Of a stretch of DNA of 64,000 nt, positions 53,874-62,240 are shown piece by piece. The stretch is from JACMLD01 sp044227095. Lineage in GTDB: Bacteria > Bacteroidota > Bacteroidia > Chitinophagales > Chitinophagaceae. The notes below the pieces were generated by a model. It was not told the origin of the DNA and ran no database searches. It worked only from the letters and a program-made list of their open reading frames with translations. Each line of letters starts with the position of its first letter. The first letter of the stretch is position 1. The position numbers and the translations under genes were made by a program. The stretch lies in the NCBI GenBank assembly GCA_044227095.1, contig JBGAFV010000001.1, positions 4,898,001 to 4,962,000 of the forward strand, written 5' to 3'.

Positions 53874-55178
53874 TCAGAATGTTTCGTTCAGGTTAAGGAA
53901 GAAACCTTTGTTGCCAAACCGGCCAAAGGCATAATCGAGGCAGAGATTTGTTCTTGTTGCTTTGTTAAACAGCACCCGCAAGCCGGCCCCATAACCAGGT
54001 TGAAAAACTTCAAACATTTTAGTACCGTGATCATCATTTCCAGTTTGAAGATTGCCAAACACAACTCCGCTTAAAAACTTATTTTTTAAAATCGGGAAAC
54101 GCAGCTCAAGTTCAGTATCATTAAATTTTGTGCCCTTAAAGTATTGTGCAGTATAACCCCGGCCGCTACGAAATGATCCATCTCTTGCACTACCGGGAAG
54201 TTCTATATAAGGAACTGCACCACTGATAAGGTATGAGCCCCAGTTCCAGAAAGCAAGCACAGTTTCCGGATTGGCGGTTGATAAGCTGAAATATTTTCTG
54301 AAATCTGTTGTAAACTGTAAAGAATTTTTTGTGCTGCCAATCCATGTTTGATTGGCACGAATTCCGGCATCAAAAAAAATGCCTTTATAAGCACGGTTAG
54401 GATTATCACGGGTGATGTATTCAATATTAAATAGAAAACCATTTGCAGAATAATGATCCTGCGGAAAACCATACTTATTATTATATACACTTGAAGGCGT
54501 GCCGTTATTAGTAGTATCCTTGTTTTCTATATTGCGCCTTATTTCAAAAGATAAACCTGCACCAATAAAAAGACGCTCGTGAACATTCTTATACACCTTC
54601 TCCCTGATATTATAATACATGGAGTGAATGGGATAAACTTTGCGGGTATTATTAGCAAGTACGGCTTCATTAGGATCTGTGCCGGCATATTCTTTTCCAA
54701 TGCCCATTCCATAATCGGGGGTAACAGTTTTTGCTGCTACAAGATTGCCCTGGAAATTCCATTTATTGCCCGGTGTAAAAATATTATGATTGAGATAAAA
54801 GTAAATAATGCCCTTTGTAGTAATGGACGCAGATGTGGCTGCTACAGAAAAAAGTGTATTAGGATCGTTTCCCAATTTTCTACCTGCTACAGCTTTTATA
54901 CCCAATTGCGCACCAATTGTTGGGTTAGCGGCAATATTGGGCACTACAGTAATGCCAGATTTATTAGCCGATTTTTTTGTTGTTGCATGCGGATGCAGTA
55001 TGGCCCGCATAAGATCACCAAAATCATACTGACCAGCATAATTGTCTGTATGCTTTATTTCTTTGCCAGATTTTAAACGAAGCGAATCTGCTTTAAGAGA
55101 ATCTGCCGGAGAAATTTGCTGCGCATATAAGGATACAATAAAGCAAATAAAAAAAAGGGTTAATAGAATTTTAATCAC
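53874..55178 (-). CDS. Omp85/BamA-type outer-membrane beta-barrel protein without POTRA repeats
   Basis: 434 residues starting at a GTG at 55178; upstream in frame there is a stop and no ATG, and the GTG gives the signal MIKILLTLFFICFIVSLYAQ. The rest has the surface-antigen/Omp85 barrel look: TTKGIIYFYLNHNIFTPGNKW, FRSGRGYTAQYFKGTKFNDT (the Gly/Arg-rich VRGY-like loop) and GYGAGLRVLFNKATRTNLCL, ending FFLNLNETF with terminal Phe. No N-terminal POTRA domain is visible. It is probably an outer-membrane channel or assembly factor. It stands between two small secreted genes with related helical segments. Confidence 0.75.
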   Translation of the reverse strand: MIKILLTLFFICFIVSLYAQQISPADSLKADSLRLKSGKEIKHTDNYAGQYDFGDLMRAILHPHATTKKSANKSGITVVPNIAANPTIGAQLGIKAVAGRKLGNDPNTLFSVAATSASITTKGIIYFYLNHNIFTPGNKWNFQGNLVAAKTVTPDYGMGIGKEYAGTDPNEAVLANNTRKVYPIHSMYYNIREKVYKNVHERLFIGAGLSFEIRRNIENKDTTNNGTPSSVYNNKYGFPQDHYSANGFLFNIEYITRDNPNRAYKGIFFDAGIRANQTWIGSTKNSLQFTTDFRKYFSLSTANPETVLAFWNWGSYLISGAVPYIELPGSARDGSFRSGRGYTAQYFKGTKFNDTELELRFPILKNKFLSGVVFGNLQTGNDDHGTKMFEVFQPGYGAGLRVLFNKATRTNLCLDYAFGRFGNKGFFLNLNETF

Positions 55179-55631
55179 CTGCTGATTTTATAAACATTTA
55201 TACAATAACTCTACCAATCCGAAGGCGGTGCAAAATGTCTTGAAATGGCAAACCAGGTTTCATTTTACGGCAAATAACCTTCTTATCGGGGCAATTCGGC
55301 AACAACCTGATTTTGATTGGTAAAATAAATCCCCTTGGGTTATGTTTCAAAGATATATCTCGTACAGGTTTTCGTTGATTATAAAAGTATATTCTGCTGA
55401 CTTTAATCTGTATTTAACCTGTTGTATCACGATGTATACTGCGAAAATCTTCTCCCCTTTTTGTTAAAGAAAATACATCCATTTGTTGCCACCTTGTTAA
55501 TTACAATGCAGATACATGTTTTCATCAAACCACGGCAGGCAGCCATTCGTAATATTATTATAAAAAGGAGCCAACATGAAACAACTTTAGTGGAAATGGA
55601 ACCCAATTAATTTATTTAAAAAAATCAAGCA
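55179..55631. other. 453-bp intergenic region, no gene seen
   Basis: It separates the divergent Omp85-like gene and the secreted gene at 55632. On the - strand it holds a possible -7 element TATCTTTG (55348-55355), about 170 bp upstream of the Omp85-like gene, without a clear -33 element. Nothing else is recognised. Confidence 0.4.
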
Positions 55632-56060
55632 ATGAAAAAGATAATGATTGTAGTGTTTGTTCTTGGTTTAACAATGACGGTTGCTGCGCAACGTGGCCAT
55701 GGCACTATTGGAAGAAGCCGTGTAATTGTGGTATCGCCGGGTTTTGGTTTTGGTTATTCGCCTTTTTATTCACCCTGGGGTTACGGTTATGGTTACCCAT
55801 ACGGTTATCCTTACGGTTATAGCACATATCGTCCTTCAAAGCTTCAGCGTGAAGCTGATGAACTAAAAGCTGATTATGATGACAAAATCAAATCGGCAAA
55901 ACATGATAAAAGCATCAGTAAGGATGAACGCAAGAAAATTGTAGCGCAATTAAAAACAGAACGTGACCAGGCCATTCATGATTTAAAAGCAAATTATTAC
56001 AAGCAAAAAACACAACCGCAGCAACCACCGGTTATACAAGAACCAAATGACAAAAGCTGA
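55632..56060 (+). CDS. Secreted Gly/Tyr-rich protein with helical hairpin
   Basis: 142 residues, signal KKIMIVVFVLGLTMTVAAQ. The mature part begins with a glycine/tyrosine-rich stretch (FGFGYSPFYSPWGYGYGYPY) and then a charged helical region, ELKADYDDKIKSAKHDKSIS and KKIVAQLKTERDQAIHDLK, which parallels the segment in the 53382 product: YD.KI.....S..E..K.I.QL...RD..I. The C-terminus is Gln/Pro-rich. Function unknown. A terminator follows at 56073. Confidence 0.7.
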   Translation: MKKIMIVVFVLGLTMTVAAQRGHGTIGRSRVIVVSPGFGFGYSPFYSPWGYGYGYPYGYPYGYSTYRPSKLQREADELKADYDDKIKSAKHDKSISKDERKKIVAQLKTERDQAIHDLKANYYKQKTQPQQPPVIQEPNDKS

Positions 56061-56072
56061 CAATAGTTCTAT

Positions 56073-56102
56073 CAACGCCTGGTAAAACCGGGCGTTGCTT
56101 TT
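56073..56102 (+). terminator. Terminator after the 55632 gene
   Basis: CAACGCC-T-GGT, loop AAA, ACC-G-GGCGTTG (56073-56097) followed by CTTTT: a 10-bp stem with one mismatch, 13 bases after the stop. Confidence 0.7.
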
Positions 56103-56130
56103 ACAAAGCATTTTTACCACAAACACAATT

Positions 56131-56204
56131 GGGGAATGTAGACACATCCCCCGTTTATTGCTTTTGAAATGAACACCAACATTCATTTTAGGAATGAGTG
56201 TTGG
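56131..56204. repeat. Two further hairpins in the 423-bp gap before hppD
   Basis: GGGG-A-ATGT/ACATCCCC (56131-56151) and CCAACATTCATT/AATGAGTGTTGG (56176-56204; 12-bp stem with one T:G). Neither is followed by a clear T run, so they are not plain terminators. Confidence 0.5.
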
Positions 56205-56272
56205 CATAAAGAGTAGGGAATTAGCAAAATGTTACCGCTCTTTCGGCCTTTTTATAGGTTATTCTTATCTTG

Positions 56273-56302
56273 TTGCGGTTCAGCAAAAATGATCTACTTT
56301 TG
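56273..56302 (+). promoter_or_regulatory. Bacteroidota promoter upstream of the tyrosine catabolic genes
   Basis: TTG (56273-56275), exactly 19 bases, TACTTTTG (56295-56302): the TTTG-N19-TAnnTTTG pattern of the Bacteroidota housekeeping sigma factor. The leader to the hppD ATG would be about 175 bases. Confidence 0.55.
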
Positions 56303-56412
56303 ATATTACAATCAATCATTTGAGACCAGATTATCCATCCAAAGTATTTTACGACAAGCGCATCAACTATGTGCTTATGATGCAGGCATTGGCTACAGAC
56401 TCGGCAAAATAA
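56296..56412 (+). pseudogene. Protein-like open fragment upstream of hppD
   Basis: The + frame reads STFDITINHLRPDYPSKVF and continues with ...YVLMMQALATDSAK to a stop at 56412, preceded by a stop and without an ATG; a TTG lies in frame. Composition is protein-like. It may be a remnant of a lost gene or a short leader peptide; it overlaps the promoter -7 element. Confidence 0.3.
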
Positions 56413-56483
56413 TCTTCTACTTCCGGTATTCACTTCTCCGGACAAACCGGCATTAATTTATTCTTCATCTAAAAATTTTTATT

Positions 56484-57614
56484 ATGACGATGCTTACCAA
56501 TGCTAAGCATAATCCGCTACCTAAAACAGACTTTCTTCCTTTGCAGGGAACTGATTATGTGGAGTTTTATGTTGGCAATGCTAAACAAGCCGCTCATTTT
56601 TATAAAACTACTTTCGGGTTTCAATCGCTTGCCTATGCAGGACCAGAAACTGGTGTAAAAGATCGTACCAGCTATGCAGTTAATCAAAATAAACTAACTT
56701 TTGTATTTACAACTCCGCTAAAAACCGGAAACGATATAGCCGATCATATTTATAAACACGGAGACGGCGTAAAGGCCTTAGCACTTCGTGTAGATGATGC
56801 TACCAGTGCATGGAAAGAAACCACAGGACGTGGCGCAAACAGTTGGCTTGAACCGCAACAATTGAACGACGAAAATGGAAATGTAGTAATGAGCGGTATT
56901 AAATTATATGGAGATACCGTTCACCTTTTTATTGAACGTAAAAATTATAAAGGCTGTTTTTTACCCGGCTTCCGGGAATGGAAATCAACCTATAACCCTT
57001 CTTCTACTGGTTTGCAATATGTAGATCATTGCGTGGGCAATGTAGGATGGAACCAGATGAACAAATGGGTTAAATTTTATGAAGACGTAATGGGTTTCAG
57101 AAATATTCTTTCCTTTGATGATAAAGACATTTCAACGGAATATTCTGCTTTAATGAGCAAAGTGATGAGTAATGGAAATGGTTTTGTAAAATTTCCTATT
57201 AATGAGCCGGCAGAAGGCAAAAAGAAATCGCAGGTAGAAGAATACCTTGAATTTTATAATGGCGAAGGCGTGCAGCATGTGGCACTTGCTACCAATAATA
57301 TTATTGAAACAGTAACAGAATTGCAGCACCGTGGCATAGAATTTCTTAAAGTACCCGGCAGCTATTACGACACCGTATTAGAACGTGCAGGAAAAATTGA
57401 TGAAGAACTTTCTGCATTAAAAGATCTGGGTATATTGGTAGACAGGGACGATGAAGGCTATCTTTTACAGATATTTACAAAACCGGTAGAAGACAGGCCA
57501 ACGCTTTTCTTTGAAATTATTCAGCGCAAAGGTGCAAAAAGCTTTGGCAAAGGAAACTTTAAAGCATTGTTTGAAGCCATAGAAAGAGAACAAGGTGCCC
57601 GTGGAAATTTATAA
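56484..57614 (+). CDS. hppD: 4-hydroxyphenylpyruvate dioxygenase
   Basis: 376 residues with two vicinal-oxygen-chelate halves. N-terminal half from LQGTDYVEFYVGNAKQAAHF. The catalytic C-terminal half supplies the Fe(II) triad: His in QYVDHCVGN, His in GVQHVALATNN and Glu in TLFFEIIQRKG. Family C-terminal signatures GSYYDTVLERAG and DEGYLLQIFTKP are complete. The enzyme converts 4-hydroxyphenylpyruvate to homogentisate in tyrosine breakdown. hmgA follows 32 bp downstream on the same strand, and the promoter at 56273 serves both. Confidence 0.97.
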   Translation: MTMLTNAKHNPLPKTDFLPLQGTDYVEFYVGNAKQAAHFYKTTFGFQSLAYAGPETGVKDRTSYAVNQNKLTFVFTTPLKTGNDIADHIYKHGDGVKALALRVDDATSAWKETTGRGANSWLEPQQLNDENGNVVMSGIKLYGDTVHLFIERKNYKGCFLPGFREWKSTYNPSSTGLQYVDHCVGNVGWNQMNKWVKFYEDVMGFRNILSFDDKDISTEYSALMSKVMSNGNGFVKFPINEPAEGKKKSQVEEYLEFYNGEGVQHVALATNNIIETVTELQHRGIEFLKVPGSYYDTVLERAGKIDEELSALKDLGILVDRDDEGYLLQIFTKPVEDRPTLFFEIIQRKGAKSFGKGNFKALFEAIEREQGARGNL

Positions 57615-57646
57615 ACCATCTACACGATTGTAAAAAAATAAACCAT

Positions 57647-58804
57647 ATGCCTCACTACCATACACTAGGAAATATTCCGCACAAGAGACATACACAATTT
57701 CGCAAGCCCGATGGAGGATTGTATTCTGAACAGGTGTTTTCTACCGAAGGTTTTTCAAACGATTATTCTATACTTTATCATAGCCACCCTCCTACACAAA
57801 TCATAAAAACTGAAGCGGGTAAAGATGTAAGCCCTGTTATTGCCGAAGAAAAAATGCTAAAGCACAGAAGTTTTGAAGGCTTTAAAATAAAACCTGCTCC
57901 AGATTATATAAACAGTCGCATACCTGTACTGGTAAATAATGATTGCCATATTATATTGGCATCTCCACAGGAAAGCATGCAGGAATATTTTTATAAAAAT
58001 GCAGATGCAGATGAGATCATCTTTATTCATGAAGGTGATGGATTTCTAAAAACGATGTACGGGCAGTTGCGTTTTCAATATGGCGATTACCTGGTTATTC
58101 CCCGGGGAACTATTTACCAGTTGCATTTCAGCAATAAGGAAAACCGTTTGCTGATTGTAGAATCATTCAGTCCTGTTCGTTTTCCTGCAAAATATACCAG
58201 CAAAAACGGGCAGTTGATGGAACACTCACCATTTTGCGAACGTGATATAAGGCAGCCGGAAAACTTACAAACCTTTGACGAAAAAGGAGATTTTCTTATT
58301 CGTACAAAAAAGAAAGGTGTGTTGTACAATCTTCATTATGGCACGCATCCTTTTGATGTAGTTGGATGGGATGGCTGCTGTTATCCTTATGCACTTTCTA
58401 TTCACGATTTTGAACCCATTACCGGAAGGGTGCACCAACCACCGCCAGTTCATCAAACTTTTGCTGCAAACAATTTTGTAGTGTGTTCTTTTGTTCCGCG
58501 CCTGTTTGATTATCACCCGCTTTCTATTCCTGCTCCTTACAATCATTCAAATATTGACAGTGATGAAGTGCTTTATTATGTAGATGGAGATTTTATGAGC
58601 CGTAAACATGTAACAAAAGGAATGATTACACTTCACCCTGCAGGCATACCGCATGGGCCGCATCCCGGCACAGTAGAAAAAAGCATTGGCGCAAAAGAAA
58701 CAAAAGAACTTGCGGTAATGATAGACACATTTCACCCGCTGATGCTTACAAAAGAAGCTATTGCAATTGAAGATGATAATTACACCAGCAGTTGGATTGA
58801 GTAA
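57647..58804 (+). CDS. hmgA: Homogentisate 1,2-dioxygenase
   Basis: 385 residues in the homogentisate-dioxygenase double-cupin fold. The N-terminal cupin has FIHEGDGFLKTMYGQLRF and GDYLVIPRGTIYQL. The iron-binding residues are in the C-terminal half: His in RLFDYHPLS, Glu in IDSDEVLYYVDGDF and His in GIPHGPHPG. It opens the ring of homogentisate to maleylacetoacetate, the step after HppD. The isomerase and hydrolase for the last steps are not in the window. Confidence 0.95.
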   Translation: MPHYHTLGNIPHKRHTQFRKPDGGLYSEQVFSTEGFSNDYSILYHSHPPTQIIKTEAGKDVSPVIAEEKMLKHRSFEGFKIKPAPDYINSRIPVLVNNDCHIILASPQESMQEYFYKNADADEIIFIHEGDGFLKTMYGQLRFQYGDYLVIPRGTIYQLHFSNKENRLLIVESFSPVRFPAKYTSKNGQLMEHSPFCERDIRQPENLQTFDEKGDFLIRTKKKGVLYNLHYGTHPFDVVGWDGCCYPYALSIHDFEPITGRVHQPPPVHQTFAANNFVVCSFVPRLFDYHPLSIPAPYNHSNIDSDEVLYYVDGDFMSRKHVTKGMITLHPAGIPHGPHPGTVEKSIGAKETKELAVMIDTFHPLMLTKEAIAIEDDNYTSSWIE

Positions 58805-58984
58805 TTGTTACAAACATTAAAATTCGTTATTGACTTTTTAATTTGGATACCAGCATTTGGTTTTCATAGGATCATTGTTGCGTCGCAATCCGTTCATCTG
58901 TATATCGTTGGTGATCATTGAAGCATAATTCTTTTTATAGAAATGCGCATGTTTGGCTAAAGCCAATTGTGTGTTTTTGTTTTT
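58805..58984. other. Intergenic sequence before the palindromic repeats
   Basis: No gene is seen. It shares the 15-mer CATTGTTGCGTCGCA with the start of the REP region at 26915, both times at the beginning of a palindrome cluster. Together with the repeats below, the gene-free stretch is about 600 bp. Confidence 0.35.
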
Positions 58985-59178
58985 AACCCAGGGCTTAAGC
59001 CCTGGGTTATTGAAAACCACTTCAGTTGGGCTTTAGCCCAATAATTCTATTCTGCAAAATCAACCTGCTTATAAACTTTGTTTTTAACCCAGGGCTTAAG
59101 CCTTGGGTTACTGAAAACCACTTCGGCTGGGCTTTAGCCCAATAATTCTATTCTGCAAAATCAACCTGCTTATGAACT
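58985..59178. repeat. Two tandem 101-bp units with long palindromes
   Basis: The palindrome AACCCAGGGCTTAAGCCCTG + GGTT (24 bp, perfect) starts at 58985 and recurs at 59086 with one change: a 101-bp period. Each unit also carries TTGGGCT-TT-AGCCCAA (59026-59041 and its copy) and the spacer ATTCTATTCTGCAAAATCAA. The two units differ at few positions, so the duplication is recent. Confidence 0.85.
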
Positions 59179-59259
59179 TTCAATAACTGTTTTGTAGATC
59201 ACTAAACGTATGGCTTGTGCCAGAAAAATATCAAGGCAGGATGCGTTCAGTAGATATAA

Positions 59260-59305
59260 GCCCTGAAAGGGCGATGCATATCCAGCGACGGGTAAAGCCC
59301 GTCGC
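59260..59305. repeat. REP-like palindrome pair
   Basis: GCCCT-GAA-AGGGC (59260-59272) and GCGACGGG-TAAAG-CCCGTCGC (59285-59305), typical Bacteroidota REP hairpins, 105 bp before the SRPBCC start. Confidence 0.7.
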
Positions 59306-59409
59306 ACAACAAATGTATTTACTATTCTTATTGTCGCAATGCACCCTGCATTTTGTCGTAGCATAGCAGCATAATAATGCTAAACGCTTCTTATGTTTAC
59401 AAAAAAACA

Positions 59410-59832
59410 ATGAGCAATACCACAGCGCCAATAACCGTTCAAACCATTATAAACGCCAGCGTAGCGGATTGCTGGAAATGCTGGACAAACCCGGCGGACA
59501 TACTCAAGTTCAACAATCCTTTTGACGACTGGCATACTGCGAAAGTGGATATTGATGTAAAACCAGGCGGCCGCCTGTATTACAGCATGGAAGCAAAAAA
59601 CGGAAGTGAAGGCTTTGATTTTGGCGGGGTTTACGACATTATTATTACCAATGAACGCATTGAATCCACAGGCGACGACGGGCGGAAAACCATCAATACT
59701 TTTACTGCTGACGGAAACAAAACTATAGTGAAAGAGATATTTGAACCGGATGCTACTACGCCACTTGATGTACAAACACTATTCTGCCAAAACATACTGG
59801 ACAATTTCAAGAAATACATGGAAGAGAAATAA
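59410..59832 (+). CDS. SRPBCC (AHSA1-like) domain protein
   Basis: 140 residues from the ATG at 59410 (MSNTTAPITVQTIINAS); the frame opens at 59377 but the extra residues are not family-like. One START-like domain: IINASVADCWKCWTNPADIL, VKPGGRLYYSMEAKNGSEGF, FGGVYDIIITNERI and the C-terminal helix FCQNILDNFKKYMEEK. SRPBCC domains bind hydrophobic ligands; related AHSA1 proteins are chaperone co-activators or stress proteins. No partner is adjacent. Confidence 0.88.
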   Translation: MSNTTAPITVQTIINASVADCWKCWTNPADILKFNNPFDDWHTAKVDIDVKPGGRLYYSMEAKNGSEGFDFGGVYDIIITNERIESTGDDGRKTINTFTADGNKTIVKEIFEPDATTPLDVQTLFCQNILDNFKKYMEEK

Positions 59833-59969
59833 GAGAACCTCCAATTTACAATCATAGACATCGATTACATAGCCAGCTTTTACCAAAACTTAACAAAGAA
59901 GAAAAAAGATTTTTTTTATTGCGGATAGAATTGGTGTAACTTTAAGAACATCCTTTAAAACCATTTACT

Positions 59970-60431
59970 ATGATACCATCATCCTCTTTAAAAACTCCTC
60001 CCGTAATTGTAGAAAAAATAAACAATCTCTGCAGTTTATTACTTCAGGAACAATCAGACTTTGAACAAGTAGCCACACAAATAACAGATACCGAACTCAG
60101 GTGTACTGTTCTAACACTGGCACAAAACAATCATCAATATGCTTGTGAGCTTTCGTCACAGGTACAGGCTATTCGCGGAACAGAAGTTCCTGGTGGGCTT
60201 CCATTGTCTTTAAAACCAGTAACAGAAATTGAAAGCTGTGTTTTTAACAACGAAAACGAAGTACTTGCATTCTGCAAAATGAATGAAAAGAAAATGGTTT
60301 TTGCATATCGCGATATTTTAAATGAATCTGCTTTGTATGAAGGATTGCGTAAAATGATCCGCTACCAGTTAAACAGTATACTGGTAACATTTATGCAGTT
60401 AAGGCTTTTAAACTCACTGAAACTTTCTTAA
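59970..60431 (+). CDS. Four-helix-bundle protein resembling DUF2383/PA2169-type
   Basis: 153 residues, all helical: VEKINNLCSLLLQEQSDFEQ, ELRCTVLTLAQNNHQYACEL, ENEVLAFCKMNEKKMVFAYR and EGLRKMIRYQLNSILVTFMQ, the ferritin-like four-helix pattern of the PA2169/DUF2383 group, though the usual metal-ligand residues are not evident. Found often near stress genes. No signal peptide, so cytoplasmic. Confidence 0.55.
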   Translation: MIPSSSLKTPPVIVEKINNLCSLLLQEQSDFEQVATQITDTELRCTVLTLAQNNHQYACELSSQVQAIRGTEVPGGLPLSLKPVTEIESCVFNNENEVLAFCKMNEKKMVFAYRDILNESALYEGLRKMIRYQLNSILVTFMQLRLLNSLKLS

Positions 60432-60530
60432 CAACGATTTGGTTTATTAATGTTCTTCATTGCTTTTTAAATTACCTTGAAAGAGCAATGAAAAAACCTG
60501 TATTTTATACCTCCGATTTTTTTAAACAGG

Positions 60531-60538
60531 TATCTTTG
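60531..60538 (+). promoter_or_regulatory. Promoter -7 element TATCTTTG of the asparaginase-like gene
   Basis: TATCTTTG matches TAnnTTTG and ends 19 bases before the ATG at 60558. A clear TTTG -33 is not seen. Confidence 0.4.
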
Positions 60539-60557
60539 CGGATAATTTTAATAACCC

Positions 60558-61046
60558 ATGACCATCAGAATTTTTATTACCGGCGGCACTTTTGATAAGG
60601 AATACAATGAAATTAACGGACAGCTTTATTTTAAGAACACCCATATGCAGGAGCTGCTTGATAAGGGCCGGAATAAAGTGCGTGTAGAAATAAGAACGCT
60701 GATGATGATTGACAGCCTGGAAATGACAGCCGAAGACCGTGAGCTAATAGTACAGCAATGCATCGGTTGCCCAGAAGATAAAATTATTATTACACACGGT
60801 ACAGATACCATGACCGAAACTGCAAAAGTACTGGCCGGAAAAATTACCAATAAAACAATTGTGCTTACAGGTGCGATGATTCCTATTAAGTTTGGCAGCT
60901 CTGATGGTTTGTTTAATCTTGGCAGTGCACTTGCATTTGCGCAAACCCTCCAACCCGGTGTTTATGTAGCTATGAATGGCCGTTGCTTTAACTGGAACAA
61001 TGTGCGGAAAAATAAACAAACAGGAATTTTCGAAGAGCTTCCCTGA
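60558..61046 (+). CDS. Single-domain asparaginase homologue
   Basis: 162 residues covering only the N-terminal asparaginase domain. Both catalytic blocks are present: TGGTFDKEYN with the nucleophile Thr, and IITHGTDTMTETAKVL with the second Thr-Asp pair; Lys in MIPIKFGSSDG completes the site. Full asparaginases are about 330 residues, and the active site normally includes residues from a partner's C-terminal domain, so activity is uncertain. The gene is not truncated: it ends cleanly at GIFEELP, and such short homologues exist as a family of their own. Confidence 0.8.
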   Translation: MTIRIFITGGTFDKEYNEINGQLYFKNTHMQELLDKGRNKVRVEIRTLMMIDSLEMTAEDRELIVQQCIGCPEDKIIITHGTDTMTETAKVLAGKITNKTIVLTGAMIPIKFGSSDGLFNLGSALAFAQTLQPGVYVAMNGRCFNWNNVRKNKQTGIFEELP

Positions 61047-61218
61047 TTATTTTTTTTATTGTGAGCTGCAACGGCGGGATACACGGAAGCAAGCTTATAC
61101 GGCGAAGCAAGCTGCTCTTGTCTCATGAACGTCCTTTCTATTTTAAACCCGGATTGCTTCATCGCAGCTATTCATTGTAACATTAAAAGATCTTACAGCG
61201 ATTTGCAATGACGAGAAG

Positions 61219-61266
61219 AGACTATGGACTATAGACTAACGACTACTGACTAAACACTACAGACTA
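61219..61266. repeat. GACTA-rich degenerate short repeats
   Basis: GACTATGGACTATAGACTAA then CGACTACTGACTAAACACTA and CAGACTA: about seven GACTA units within 48 bp. It ends inside the last codons of the dehydrogenase gene. Confidence 0.7.
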
Positions 61267-62105
61267 TCTTTAGCAATAACACTCCAATCATCATTACCAT
61301 GTCCTTTGGCAATCCATTTATCCATATTTTCTGCTATTGAGGGAAGAATAGCAAGTGTAACACCGCCTTGTTTTGCTGCATCTATCATCAGCCCTGCATC
61401 TTTCCGTGCCATTACCAGTTCCCAGGATGGATCATCAAATTTACCGGAAGTAATTCGTTTCAATCTTGCTGGCAATCCTGCCCCTGGGTTCCATTCATTA
61501 AAAAGCGCTGATACATCGGCGGTAGCAATACCAAGTGCTTTAGCAAGTGCCAGTGTGTCTGCAATACCTGAAGTAAAACTTATCAAAAAAGAATTGCCAA
61601 TTAGTTTTATAGCAGCGGCTTTGCCTTCTTCCGCACCAAAATTGATGAGCTTACCTGTCATAGCAGAAAGCGATGGAGATTGTGCTGCAATAACATTCTG
61701 ATCACCCGATACCAGCATATAACCACTGCTATCTAATGCATTGCCCGGCCCCATAAAAACAGGTGCATGCAAATAAGTAAAGCCTTTCTCTTTCCATTCT
61801 TTAGTCCGCTTAATTGCTCCCACCGCAGAAGTTGTGGTATGATCTATAATAACAGCACCTGGTTTAAAACCTGTAGCAGCATTGGCAAGCACTTCATCAA
61901 CAGTGTTGTCATCTTTTAAAGTAATGTGAACAATCTCTGCGCCTTTAACTGCATCGGCAACATCAGCAAATGCTTTCGCCCCCTCAGCTTCCAATGCTTT
62001 TGCTTTACTTGCAGTACGGTTCCATACCTGTACTTGTTCTCCCTTCTTTAGCATGGCTTTTACAAAATTTGAACCGAGCAGGCCCATTCCCAAAAATGCT
62101 TTCAT
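61257..62105 (-). CDS. NAD(P)-dependent beta-hydroxyacid dehydrogenase/imine-reductase-like enzyme
   Basis: 282 residues. The Rossmann dinucleotide motif FLGMGLLGSNFVKAM (4-18) is followed by VWNRTASKAKALEAEGAKAF, which prefers NADP(H) (Arg after Asn). The substrate signature HAPVFMGPGNALDSSGYML replaces the usual DAPVSGG of hydroxyisobutyrate dehydrogenases. The catalytic Lys is in IKLIGNSFL. The C-terminal helical domain has VMARKDAGLMIDAAKQGGV. It belongs to the 6-phosphogluconate-dehydrogenase-like superfamily; the substrate is unknown. Confidence 0.88.
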   Translation of the reverse strand: MKAFLGMGLLGSNFVKAMLKKGEQVQVWNRTASKAKALEAEGAKAFADVADAVKGAEIVHITLKDDNTVDEVLANAATGFKPGAVIIDHTTTSAVGAIKRTKEWKEKGFTYLHAPVFMGPGNALDSSGYMLVSGDQNVIAAQSPSLSAMTGKLINFGAEEGKAAAIKLIGNSFLISFTSGIADTLALAKALGIATADVSALFNEWNPGAGLPARLKRITSGKFDDPSWELVMARKDAGLMIDAAKQGGVTLAILPSIAENMDKWIAKGHGNDDWSVIAKDSL

Positions 62106-62240
62106 GTATACTTATTTTAGAAGAATTAAATAATAAAGATGTAAAAATAGTAAAAGGTAATTTATTGAGTTTATACTAGTGCTCCTGATTGTTTACATAG
62201 TATGCCAATCAAAAAAGCTCTTTAATAAACTATAAAAATG

